Below, piece after piece: positions 1 through 5,743 of a stretch of DNA of 8,485 bases. Each line of letters starts with the position of its first letter. The stretch's first letter is position 1. This DNA comes from OLB6 sp964493635 (GTDB lineage Bacteria; Bacteroidota; Ignavibacteria; Kapaibacteriales; Kapaibacteriaceae): contig CAZBOW010000044.1 in NCBI GenBank assembly GCA_964493635.1, positions 1 through 8,485 on the forward strand. Direction: 5' to 3'. The notes beneath the pieces were generated by a model. The model saw only the letters and a list, made by a program, of their open reading frames with translations, was not told the origin of the DNA and did not search any database. A program made the translations under genes and the position numbers.

Positions 1-57
1 GCAGCGATCTACGCCGTAATGCACGAGGCAGATCCCCAGCGTTGGCCACGCCTGTAA
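1..57 (+). CDS. 3' end of an unidentified upstream gene (partial)
   Basis: Frame 1 is open from the first base to a TAA at 55-57 and encodes 18 residues, AAIYAVMHEADPQRWPRL. The composition (Trp, Pro, Arg and an HEAD stretch) is consistent with the C-terminus of a soluble protein, but it is too short to assign to a family. Support is only the open frame ending about 140 bases before the next gene, so a chance open frame cannot be excluded. Frame 3 is also open here, to about base 69, so the frame choice is not certain. A candidate -35 element for the next gene lies inside this stretch. Confidence 0.4.
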   Translation, partial: AAIYAVMHEADPQRWPRL

Positions 58-69
58 GGCTCCTATAAT
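42..69 (+). promoter_or_regulatory. Candidate sigma-70 promoter for the Rrf2 gene/cbb3 operon
   Basis: A perfect TATAAT lies at 64-69, and TTGGCC (4 of 6 to TTGACA) lies at 42-47 with a 16-base spacer. Transcription would begin near 76, leaving a leader of about 120 bases before the regulator start at 199, which contains the inverted repeats listed below. An alternative or second promoter could use TATATT (135-140) or TATGAT (141-146), but neither has a convincing -35 upstream. The call rests on motif matching only. Confidence 0.45.
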
Positions 70-79
70 CATACGGTTA

Positions 80-89
80 CGTTCGAACG
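80..89. promoter_or_regulatory. Short perfect palindrome CGTTCGAACG
   Basis: CGTTCGAACG is a perfect 10-base palindrome located just after the expected transcription start of the 42-69 promoter. It may be half of a larger protein-binding site or chance. It is listed because it sits with two larger inverted repeats in the same 85 bases. Confidence 0.25.
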
Positions 90-90
90 A

Positions 91-124
91 TCGGCATTTC
101 GGCGCTTCTTAGCTGAAATGCCGA
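91..124 (+). terminator. 13-bp hairpin: terminator, attenuator or operator
   Basis: TCGGCATTTCGGC at 91-103 pairs with GCTGAAATGCCGA at 112-124, giving a 13-bp stem with one G-U pair (101/114) and an 8-base loop. The outer 10 bp are perfect. It is followed by TTTCGTT, a weak T-rich tail, so it could end transcription of the gene that stops at 57. If the promoter at 42-69 is real, the hairpin is instead inside the leader of the regulator, where it would act as an attenuator or, as DNA, as a binding site. The TTTCGG half-site recurs in the next palindrome, which favours a regulatory role. Confidence 0.5.
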
Positions 125-143
125 TTTCGTTGTGTATATTTAT

Positions 144-162
144 GATTTCGGATGCCGAAATC
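144..162. promoter_or_regulatory. Candidate operator: perfect 8-3-8 inverted repeat
   Basis: GATTTCGGATGCCGAAATC has perfect 8-base arms (144-151 and 155-162) around ATG. It lies 36 bases before the Rrf2 start codon and touches the candidate -10 elements at 135-146, the position expected for an autorepressor site. Rrf2-family dimers bind inverted repeats of about this size. Assignment to this Rrf2 protein is inference from proximity. The upstream arm sequence also resembles 123-129 (GATTTCG), so alternative RNA pairings are possible. Confidence 0.45.
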
Positions 163-198
163 TGAATAGTCGCGCATCCATCCCGAAACGGAGGACCG

Positions 199-663
199 AT
201 GATTCTCTCCAAGTCGTGCATCTATGGCATCCAGGCCGCCATTCACGTTGCCGCACAGGATACCAATGGCTATGTGCCGATCCACACGATCGCCGAACGC
301 CTGAGCATTTCCTTTCACTTTCTGACGAAGGTTCTCCAGCAGTTCACGCAAGCTGGAATCTTGGCGTCCTACCGTGGTCCCAAGGGTGGGGTAGCGCTGG
401 CCAGGCCAGCGGGCAGCATCACACTGTACGAACTGATCGCGGCCATCGACGGCACGGAAATGTTCACCGAGTGCCTCCTGGGATTACCCGGATGTGGAAA
501 GGCTGCGCCGTGTCCGGCGCACGATCACTGGGTAGAAGTACGCCTCAAACTGGGATCGATTGCGCGATCGGTTAGCCTAGAGCAGATGGGGCAACGCGCC
601 AATGAGCTGAACGTCCGACTGGCTGACCTCACCGATATTGTAAAGGCGGTGCAGCCCACATGA
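199..663 (+). CDS. Rrf2-family transcriptional regulator, probable Fe-S sensor
   Basis: This is a 154-residue DNA-binding protein of the Rrf2 family (IscR/NsrR/RsrR relatives), a normal length for the family. The N-terminal winged helix-turn-helix spans about residues 1-65: the SKSCIYGIQA start, a recognition region around HTIAERLSISFHFLTKVLQQF (29-49), and the wing RGPKGGV (59-65). Three cysteines, C92, C99 and C105, followed by H108 in a PCPAH context, match the cluster-binding cysteines of IscR-like members, so a [2Fe-2S] or [4Fe-4S] sensor of iron-sulfur status, oxygen, NO or redox state is likely. A fourth cysteine, C7, lies in the N-terminal helix. The start is supported by GGAGG at 190-194, four bases upstream. 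The stop codon overlaps the ccoI start (ATGA, 660-663), so the two are translationally coupled. Which signal it senses, and that it controls this operon, are inferred from position. Confidence 0.9.
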   Translation: MILSKSCIYGIQAAIHVAAQDTNGYVPIHTIAERLSISFHFLTKVLQQFTQAGILASYRGPKGGVALARPAGSITLYELIAAIDGTEMFTECLLGLPGCGKAAPCPAHDHWVEVRLKLGSIARSVSLEQMGQRANELNVRLADLTDIVKAVQPT

Positions 664-3044
664 GGTCGGTGTGTACGCATTGCGGTGAAGCCTGTGGTGC
701 TGATGCCATTGAAGCCCATAGCCACGTGTTCTGTTGTGCTGGCTGTCGGTCGGTGTACGAGATCCTGCAGGCGCATGACATGTGCACGTACTACGACCTT
801 AGCGCGGGCTCCGGGGTGTCCCAGCGGTCCGCTCGCTACGATGCCGACACCTATACCGTCCTCGACCTGCCGGAGATTCGGGATCGATTCGTGGAGTATC
901 GCAGTCGTTCGATCGAACGTCTGCGCTTTGAGATCCCTTCGATGCACTGCGCCAGCTGTGTGTGGCTCTTGGATCGCCTGAGCTCCTTTGATCCTGGCAT
1001 CATGGCTTCGGAAGTCGATTTCCTTCGCAAGACAGTACGTGTTTCCATCCAGCCCGATCGAACGTCTGTGTCGGACGTCGCACGGTTGTTATCGAGTCTT
1101 GGGTACGAGCCATTGCTGCATGGTGAAGAAGGCGAGGCCGCCGACGATGCACAGCGACGGGCGCGCCTGCGAACGATGTACGTCCGCATTGGTGTTGCCG
1201 GATTTGCCGCGGGTAATCTGATGATGATCAGTGCGGCACAATACCTTGCCATGCCAGGTCAGATCGACGCTACGCTGAAGCTGGTTTTCGATGTGCTGTC
1301 GATCACGCTGGGAACGCTCGTGCTCGTATATGCGGCAGCACCGTGGTTTCGGTCAGCGTGGGGAGCTGTCGCTCGGGGCGTGATCAATCTTGATGTACCG
1401 GTAGCATTGGGGATCTCCGTTCTCTATGGAAGGAGTCTGTACGATCTGCTGAGTGCCTCGGGTGAGGGATACCTCGACGCCTTTGCCGGGCTGGTGTTGT
1501 TCCTGTTGGTGGGAAAGTTGTTTCAGCAGAAGGCCTTCGATGCGGTTTCGTTTACACGGACGTACCGCTCATTTTTCCCGCTATCGGTACGCATTGAACG
1601 GAACGGGGCTTCACGAGTCGTTCCCATTGATGAGGTGCAGCCCGGCGACACCATGATTGTCCGTAACGGAGAAGTCATTCCATGTGATGCCGTTGTGATG
1701 GGGCCCGGGGCTTTTGTGGATTATGCCTTTGTTACCGGTGAATCGGTGCCCGTTGAATGTGCCCAAGGTGAAATCGTCCACGCCGGTGGGAAGGTTGTGG
1801 GTCGATCTGCACGTCTTACGGCGGTCAAGTCAGTGTCGCACAGCTACCTTACGTCTCTGTGGGAGCGTCAGAACCAGGGGCGCATTCGACGGTCCTATCT
1901 GCAGTTATCGGATCGTTTCGGAAGCTGGTTTACGGCGGTTGCCGTCGGCATCGCTGTGGTTGCATTTCTTGCGTGGCTGCCCCATTGGCATATGGGGATC
2001 ATGGCGGCCACGGCAGTCCTGATCATTGCCTGTCCATGCGCGCTGACGCTTGCTGCCCCCATTACGTTGGGGACGGCCGTCGGTTTGTTGGGCCGTAGGG
2101 GCGTCTACGTCCGCAACAGCGAGACGATGACCGAGCTGGACAACGTAACATCGATCGCCTTCGACAAAACAGGTACGCTAACACACGCCACGTACATACT
2201 GGAATTCAACCAAGGAGAGGATACGGCATCGGTCCGCCGGGCAATTAGTGCTGTCACGGCGCACAGCACGCATCCGATCAGCAGGTCCGTCGCTGATCCT
2301 CAGCTGGCGGAATACGCCGCAGACGTCATCGAGCGTGTTGGCCAGGGGATCGAAGGCACGGCCTTTGGTCGTCACGTAGCCGTGGGCTCATGGGAGGTTA
2401 CAGGCGGTGGTGAAACCACGTTACCACCCAACGATCCTACCACGGCAGCGTGGATCAGCGTCGATGATCGGCGTGTTGGCCGTGTGGTGACGGTCTCATC
2501 GCTCCAACCAGAGGTTGCCCAGATGTTGAGCTCGCTAAGCCGACACCGCCGAATCATGATTGTCACCGGCGACTCGGATCGCGACGCCGCATTGTTCGCT
2601 CCGTTCATGCCGCACGACCATATGTACTACCGATGCCGCCCGGAGGATAAGGTAGCCGTGCTGGAGGCTGAGCGAAATGGACAGCGAAGGGTTCTCATGG
2701 TCGGTGATGGACTGAATGATGCTGCCGCAATGGCAGCGGCGGACGCCTCAGTTGCGGTAACGAATGGCACATCGACCTTCGTGCCGGCATGTGACGTGAT
2801 TCTACCAGCGAAACACTTGTCACGACTGCCTGAAATTTTGAAGTACGCCTCAACCATGACATCGGTCATAAAAGTGAGCCTCGCCTTCACCATAGTTTAC
2901 AACATGGTTGGAGTATCGCTAGCGGTGATGGGACTGCTGACACCGTTGATCACGGCAATCATGATGCCAATCAGCTCGCTCATTGTTGTCGGACTGAGTG
3001 TTGGTGGTGCGCACGTGTTTATTCGGAGAATCTCATGGGAGTAA
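660..3044 (+). CDS. ccoI: Copper-transporting P1B-type ATPase for cbb3 assembly (CcoI/FixI)
   Basis: A 794-residue inner-membrane copper pump of the FixI/CopA2 class, which supplies copper for the CuB site of the oxidase. In order: an N-terminal cysteine-rich domain (C5, C8, C12 and the CCxxC at 25-29, as in the metal-binding N-domain of this subfamily); a heavy-metal-associated domain with MHCASC (C97, C100); about eight membrane segments (roughly 170-195, 205-227, 240-262, 268-290, 420-441, 445-475, 734-755, 757-787); an actuator TGES at 359-362; the ion-binding CPC at 458-460; phosphorylated D502 in DKTGT; the HP motif at 538-539; and GDGLND at 682-687. YN (747-748) in the seventh and a MPISS stretch in the eighth membrane segment agree with Cu(I) specificity. 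The start overlaps the Rrf2 stop as ATGA, with AAAGGCGGTG (one mismatch to AAAGGAGGTG) at 642-651. Its 3' end overlaps ccoS. Confidence 0.95.
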   Translation: MRSVCTHCGEACGADAIEAHSHVFCCAGCRSVYEILQAHDMCTYYDLSAGSGVSQRSARYDADTYTVLDLPEIRDRFVEYRSRSIERLRFEIPSMHCASCVWLLDRLSSFDPGIMASEVDFLRKTVRVSIQPDRTSVSDVARLLSSLGYEPLLHGEEGEAADDAQRRARLRTMYVRIGVAGFAAGNLMMISAAQYLAMPGQIDATLKLVFDVLSITLGTLVLVYAAAPWFRSAWGAVARGVINLDVPVALGISVLYGRSLYDLLSASGEGYLDAFAGLVLFLLVGKLFQQKAFDAVSFTRTYRSFFPLSVRIERNGASRVVPIDEVQPGDTMIVRNGEVIPCDAVVMGPGAFVDYAFVTGESVPVECAQGEIVHAGGKVVGRSARLTAVKSVSHSYLTSLWERQNQGRIRRSYLQLSDRFGSWFTAVAVGIAVVAFLAWLPHWHMGIMAATAVLIIACPCALTLAAPITLGTAVGLLGRRGVYVRNSETMTELDNVTSIAFDKTGTLTHATYILEFNQGEDTASVRRAISAVTAHSTHPISRSVADPQLAEYAADVIERVGQGIEGTAFGRHVAVGSWEVTGGGETTLPPNDPTTAAWISVDDRRVGRVVTVSSLQPEVAQMLSSLSRHRRIMIVTGDSDRDAALFAPFMPHDHMYYRCRPEDKVAVLEAERNGQRRVLMVGDGLNDAAAMAAADASVAVTNGTSTFVPACDVILPAKHLSRLPEILKYASTMTSVIKVSLAFTIVYNMVGVSLAVMGLLTPLITAIMMPISSLIVVGLSVGGAHVFIRRISWE
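3025..3028 (+). promoter_or_regulatory. Ribosome binding site of ccoS, inside ccoI
   Basis: GGAG at 3025-3028 is six bases before ATG 3035. The other in-frame candidate, ATG 3044, would be 15 bases away, so this site favours the 3035 start. Confidence 0.6.
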
Positions 3045-3190
3045 TGCCCTTGTTGGTGGTGTGCAGCATCCTAGTGGCTGGTGGGTTCCTAATGGCATTC
3101 TTTTGGGCAACGCGGAGTGGCCAGTACGACGACATGCACACGCCACCCATGAAAATGATATTCGAGGACGATCCAACGCGTCGCACGTAA
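3035..3190 (+). CDS. ccoS: cbb3 oxidase maturation protein CcoS/FixS
   Basis: A 51-residue single-pass membrane protein. One hydrophobic segment (about residues 4-24) is followed by FFWATRSGQYDD (22-33) and MIFEDD (41-46), the signature of CcoS, whose members carry FFWA.RSGQFDD followed by an (I/L)FDDD stretch. CcoS is needed for cofactor insertion (heme b and CuB) into CcoN and is normally encoded beside ccoI. The reading frame starts inside ccoI, overlapping it by 10 bases. ATG 3035 is preferred because GGAG at 3025-3028 is correctly spaced. ATG 3044 (residue 4, in a TAATG overlap with the ccoI stop) is an alternative that would remove three residues. It is short enough to be missed by length-limited gene finding. 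Confidence 0.9.
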   Translation: MGVMPLLVVCSILVAGGFLMAFFWATRSGQYDDMHTPPMKMIFEDDPTRRT

Positions 3191-3205
3191 ATCATCACAC
3201 ATTGT

Positions 3206-3233
3206 TGAATTGAACACGATCGTTTACAATACA
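3206..3233. promoter_or_regulatory. 28-base imperfect palindrome and possible promoter before ccoNO
   Basis: The 51-base gap 3191-3241 is the only sizeable gap within the operon. Centred between 3219 and 3220 (ACGATCGT) is an inverted repeat in which 11 of 14 base pairs match across 3206-3233; the mismatched pairs are 3208/3231, 3213/3226 and 3215/3224. The core reads TTGAAC-ACGATCGT-TTACAA. It overlaps TACAAT at 3225-3230, one mismatch from a -10 box, with TTGTTG at 3202-3207 as a weak -35 at a 17-base spacing. This could be an operator over an internal promoter that lets the structural genes be expressed separately from ccoI-ccoS. As RNA it would also be a hairpin that might protect the 5' end of the ccoNO message. 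No T-tract follows, so it is not a terminator. Confidence 0.45.
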
Positions 3234-3240
3234 GGTGATC
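3233..3240 (+). promoter_or_regulatory. Ribosome binding site of ccoNO
   Basis: AGGTGATC is exactly the 3' part of the full Shine-Dalgarno complement AAGGAGGTGATC. Aligned to it, the core would sit about seven bases before ATG 3242, which supports that start even though no GGAGG is visible. Confidence 0.55.
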
Positions 3241-3241
3241 C

Positions 3242-5524
3242 ATGGAAGTAGAAGTGCAGGACCATGAACGGAACCACCTCCACGGTGGGCGCACTGAAAC
3301 CGTTGTCTACGATAACAACATCGTCCGTCTGTTTGCGATGGCTACGATGGTATGGGGGTTGATTGGGTTTCTCGTTGGCATTCTTGTTGCCATCAAACTG
3401 TACATTCCAGAGTTCCTGGGTGGGCACGACTGGCTGTCGTATGGGCGGCTGCGTCCGCTGCACACCAACGCTGTGATTTTTGCCTTTGCCGGCAATGCGA
3501 TCTTCGTTGGGGTGTACTACTCGCTGCAGCGGCTCACCAAGGCGCGGATGTTCAGTGATCTGCTGAGTACGATACACTTCTGGGGATGGCAAACCATTAT
3601 CGTGACCGCAGCACTAACGCTGCCACTGGGCATCACCAGCTCGAAGGAATATGCAGAGTTGGAGTGGCCCATCGACGTGGCGATCACGCTTGTATGGGTG
3701 GTGTTCGGTTGGAACATGATTGGGACGATTCTGCGACGTAAGGATCGTCATATGTACGTCGCAATCTGGTTCTACCTTGCCACGTTCATCACCGTAGCTC
3801 TATTGCACGTTGTCAACTCTTTGGCAATTCCGGTTTCGCTGTTGAAGAGTTACTCCTTGTTTGCCGGGGTCCAGGACGCACTCGTCCAGTGGTGGTACGG
3901 TCACAACGCTGTGGCCTTCTTCCTGACGACGCCGTTTTTGGGCATCATGTACTACTTCATTCCAAAAGCAGCCGAACGTCCGGTGTTCAGTTACCGACTC
4001 TCGATCATCCACTTCTGGGCGTTGATCTTTCTCTATATCTGGGCTGGACCACACCATCTGCTTTACACGGCGCTGCCAGGTTGGGCACAGTCGCTGGGAG
4101 TTGTCTTTTCGTTTATGCTCATCGCCCCGTCGTGGGGTGGTATGGTCAACGGACTGCTCACCTTGCGGGGGGCATGGGATAAAGTTCGGACCGATCCCGT
4201 GCTCAAGTTTATGGTGGTAGGAATCACGGCCTACGGGATGTCGACGTTTGAGGGCCCGATGATGTCGTTGAAGAACATCAATGCCATCACGCACTATACC
4301 GACTACATCATCGCCCATGTTCACCTTGGAGCGCTGCTATGGAATGGTGGACTAGCCTTTGCGATGTTGTATTACATCTTTCCACGCATCTACCGCACGA
4401 AGCTCTATAGCCTGTCGGTTGCCAACTGGCATTTCTGGCTCATGACGCTGGGTGTGCTGATCTACGTGATTCCCATGTACTGGGGTGGTATCACGCAGGC
4501 GCTGATGTGGAAACAGTTTCTTCCTGACGGCACGTTACAGTATCCAAACTTTCTCGAGACGGTAACGCAGCTGATTCCGATGTACATCATGCGCAGTATC
4601 GGAGGCACGCTCTACCTCATCGGTGCATGTCTTGGTGCATGGAACCTGTACAAAACAGCAAAATCCGGTTCGTTACTGGCCAATGAGGAAGTACAAGTGG
4701 TCAATCGGCTTGCGGCCGAAAAGGCTGCAGCACAGCCAAAGGAAGGTTTCCATCGCATACTTGAGGCTGCACCGGTGCGATTCTCACTGCTGGTGTTTGT
4801 TGCGGTGTTGGTTGGTGGTGTGGTGGAATTCGTTCCCACTGCCGTTGTAAAATCCAACGTACCCACGGTCGCAACGGTAACTCCGTATACACCGCTGGAG
4901 CTCGAGGGTCGAGACATCTACGTTCGTGAGGGCTGTTATACGTGTCACTCGCAGATGATCCGACCCTTCCGTAATGAAACGGAGCGGTACGGGCAGTACT
5001 CTCAGGTAGGAGAGTTTGTGTACGATCATCCATTCCAGTGGGGGTCGAAGCGGACGGGTCCTGACCTCCATCGTATCGGTGGGAAGTATCCGGATTCATG
5101 GCACTGGAAGCACATGTTGGAACCGAGGTCGACGTCTCCGGGCTCGATCATGCCGTCGTATCCATGGATGTACACCGACGACCTGGACCTTCGGCATACG
5201 GAGGGAAAGATTCTTACGATGCAGAAGCTCGGGGTGCCGTATCCGGACGGCTATGCAACACAGGCCGTAGCGGACCTCAAAGCACAAGCCGCGGAGATCG
5301 CCAACATGCTCATGGCTAATGGAATAAAGAACGTCGATCCGAACAAAGAGATCATTGCCGTGATTGCCTACCTCCAGCGTTTGGGAACCGACATTAGCAA
5401 GACGCCAGAGGAAATCGAGTCCGTCGAAGAGGCGGCACCAACCGATGCCAGTGCGCCGGACGTGTGGTCGGACGATGAAAATAATGCAGACGACGTGTGG
5501 TCCGATGACGAGCAGGAGAACTAA
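3242..5524 (+). CDS. ccoNO: cbb3-type cytochrome c oxidase, fused subunits I and II (CcoNO)
   Basis: A 760-residue fusion of the catalytic subunit CcoN (about 1-475) with the mono-heme cytochrome c subunit CcoO (about 508-717). CcoN reduces O2 to water and pumps protons. It has about 12 membrane helices and the expected ligands: H74 (RPLHTNAV) and H361 for low-spin heme b, H359 for heme b3, and H221 (WWYGHNAV) and H271/H272 (AGPHHLLYTALP) for CuB. Y251 in SYRLSIIHFWA is the candidate helix-VII tyrosine crosslinked to a CuB histidine in this family. A linker (470-508) leads to the CcoO anchor helix (about 512-534), then LEGRDIYVREGCYTCHSQMI with heme-binding C565, C568 and H569, YDHPFQWGSKRTGPDL (594-609), and axial Met M637 in SIMPSYPWM. 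An acidic tail of about 40 residues follows the usual CcoO end (YLQRLGTD) and contains a tandem DVWSDDE. No internal stop or restart separates the halves. Confidence 0.96.
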   Translation: MEVEVQDHERNHLHGGRTETVVYDNNIVRLFAMATMVWGLIGFLVGILVAIKLYIPEFLGGHDWLSYGRLRPLHTNAVIFAFAGNAIFVGVYYSLQRLTKARMFSDLLSTIHFWGWQTIIVTAALTLPLGITSSKEYAELEWPIDVAITLVWVVFGWNMIGTILRRKDRHMYVAIWFYLATFITVALLHVVNSLAIPVSLLKSYSLFAGVQDALVQWWYGHNAVAFFLTTPFLGIMYYFIPKAAERPVFSYRLSIIHFWALIFLYIWAGPHHLLYTALPGWAQSLGVVFSFMLIAPSWGGMVNGLLTLRGAWDKVRTDPVLKFMVVGITAYGMSTFEGPMMSLKNINAITHYTDYIIAHVHLGALLWNGGLAFAMLYYIFPRIYRTKLYSLSVANWHFWLMTLGVLIYVIPMYWGGITQALMWKQFLPDGTLQYPNFLETVTQLIPMYIMRSIGGTLYLIGACLGAWNLYKTAKSGSLLANEEVQVVNRLAAEKAAAQPKEGFHRILEAAPVRFSLLVFVAVLVGGVVEFVPTAVVKSNVPTVATVTPYTPLELEGRDIYVREGCYTCHSQMIRPFRNETERYGQYSQVGEFVYDHPFQWGSKRTGPDLHRIGGKYPDSWHWKHMLEPRSTSPGSIMPSYPWMYTDDLDLRHTEGKILTMQKLGVPYPDGYATQAVADLKAQAAEIANMLMANGIKNVDPNKEIIAVIAYLQRLGTDISKTPEEIESVEEAAPTDASAPDVWSDDENNADDVWSDDEQEN
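5459..5512 (+). repeat. Tandem DVWSDDE repeat in the acidic CcoNO tail
   Basis: Codons 740-746 and 751-757 of ccoNO both encode DVWSDDE. The two 21-base copies (5459-5479 and 5492-5512) start 33 bases apart and agree at 17 of 21 bases by eye, with all differences at synonymous third positions. They lie in a Glu/Asp-rich extension predicted to be disordered and periplasmic. Confidence 0.8.
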
Positions 5525-5526
5525 CC

Positions 5527-5739
5527 ATGTATAAAAACGTCCTAGCAAGCATTCCCGGAATCGAACTCTACCCCATTGTTGCCCTAGTGTTCTTCTTCGG
5601 CTTCTTTGTGGGGTTGCTAGTGTGGTTTCTACGAGTAGACCGTACGCGGTTAGAGGCGATTGCCAATAGTGCGCTCGACGACGGCAACGCCATCGAGCAA
5701 CCGAGTCTGAGAACGAATCAACGCAATGCACAAGGGTAA
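5527..5739 (+). CDS. ccoQ: cbb3 oxidase small subunit CcoQ/FixQ-like
   Basis: A 70-residue single-pass membrane protein with a hydrophobic segment at about residues 13-36 (YPIVALVFFFGFFVGLLVWF), then a basic boundary (LRVDRTRLE) and a polar tail. IPGIELYPI before the helix and the position between ccoNO and ccoP mark it as CcoQ, the non-catalytic subunit that stabilises the complex, notably the association of CcoP. Sequence conservation in this family is low, so the assignment leans on position and topology. It starts two bases after the ccoNO stop. AGGAGA at 5514-5519, inside the end of ccoNO, is a well-spaced ribosome binding site. Confidence 0.85.
   Translation: MYKNVLASIPGIELYPIVALVFFFGFFVGLLVWFLRVDRTRLEAIANSALDDGNAIEQPSLRTNQRNAQG
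5732..5736 (+). promoter_or_regulatory. Ribosome binding site deciding the ccoP start
   Basis: AAGGG lies seven bases before ATG 5744 and directly abuts the ccoQ stop (TAA, 5737-5739). The earlier in-frame ATG at 5726 has no comparable site, so 5744 is chosen. Confidence 0.5.
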
Positions 5740-5743
5740 ACCC

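Noticed and set aside
58..198. FNR/ANR-type box (TTGAT-N4-ATCAA)
   Set aside because: I looked for it here and in 3191-3241, since FNR-type control is usual for cbb3 operons. No acceptable match was seen; TTGAATTGAA at 3205-3214 is a direct and not an inverted arrangement.
132..575. 147-codon plus-strand frame overlapping the Rrf2 gene
   Set aside because: It is out of frame with the clear Rrf2 protein, begins inside the palindrome region without a ribosome binding site, and its translation (many His, Arg, Trp) looks like a shadow.
3191..3241. Terminator between ccoS and ccoNO
   Set aside because: The palindrome has an interrupted stem and is not followed by a T-tract; the next gene belongs to the same assembly pathway, so read-through is more likely.
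3800..4324. 174-codon open frame on the minus strand
   Set aside because: Antisense to the conserved heme- and copper-binding core of CcoN; hydrophilic, low-complexity translation with no family resemblance.
5726..5743. Earlier ATG start for ccoP (adds six residues)
   Set aside because: It would overlap ccoQ by 14 bases and lacks a good ribosome binding site, whereas ATG 5744 has AAGGG seven bases upstream and begins with the usual MAHEEK-like hydrophilic start.
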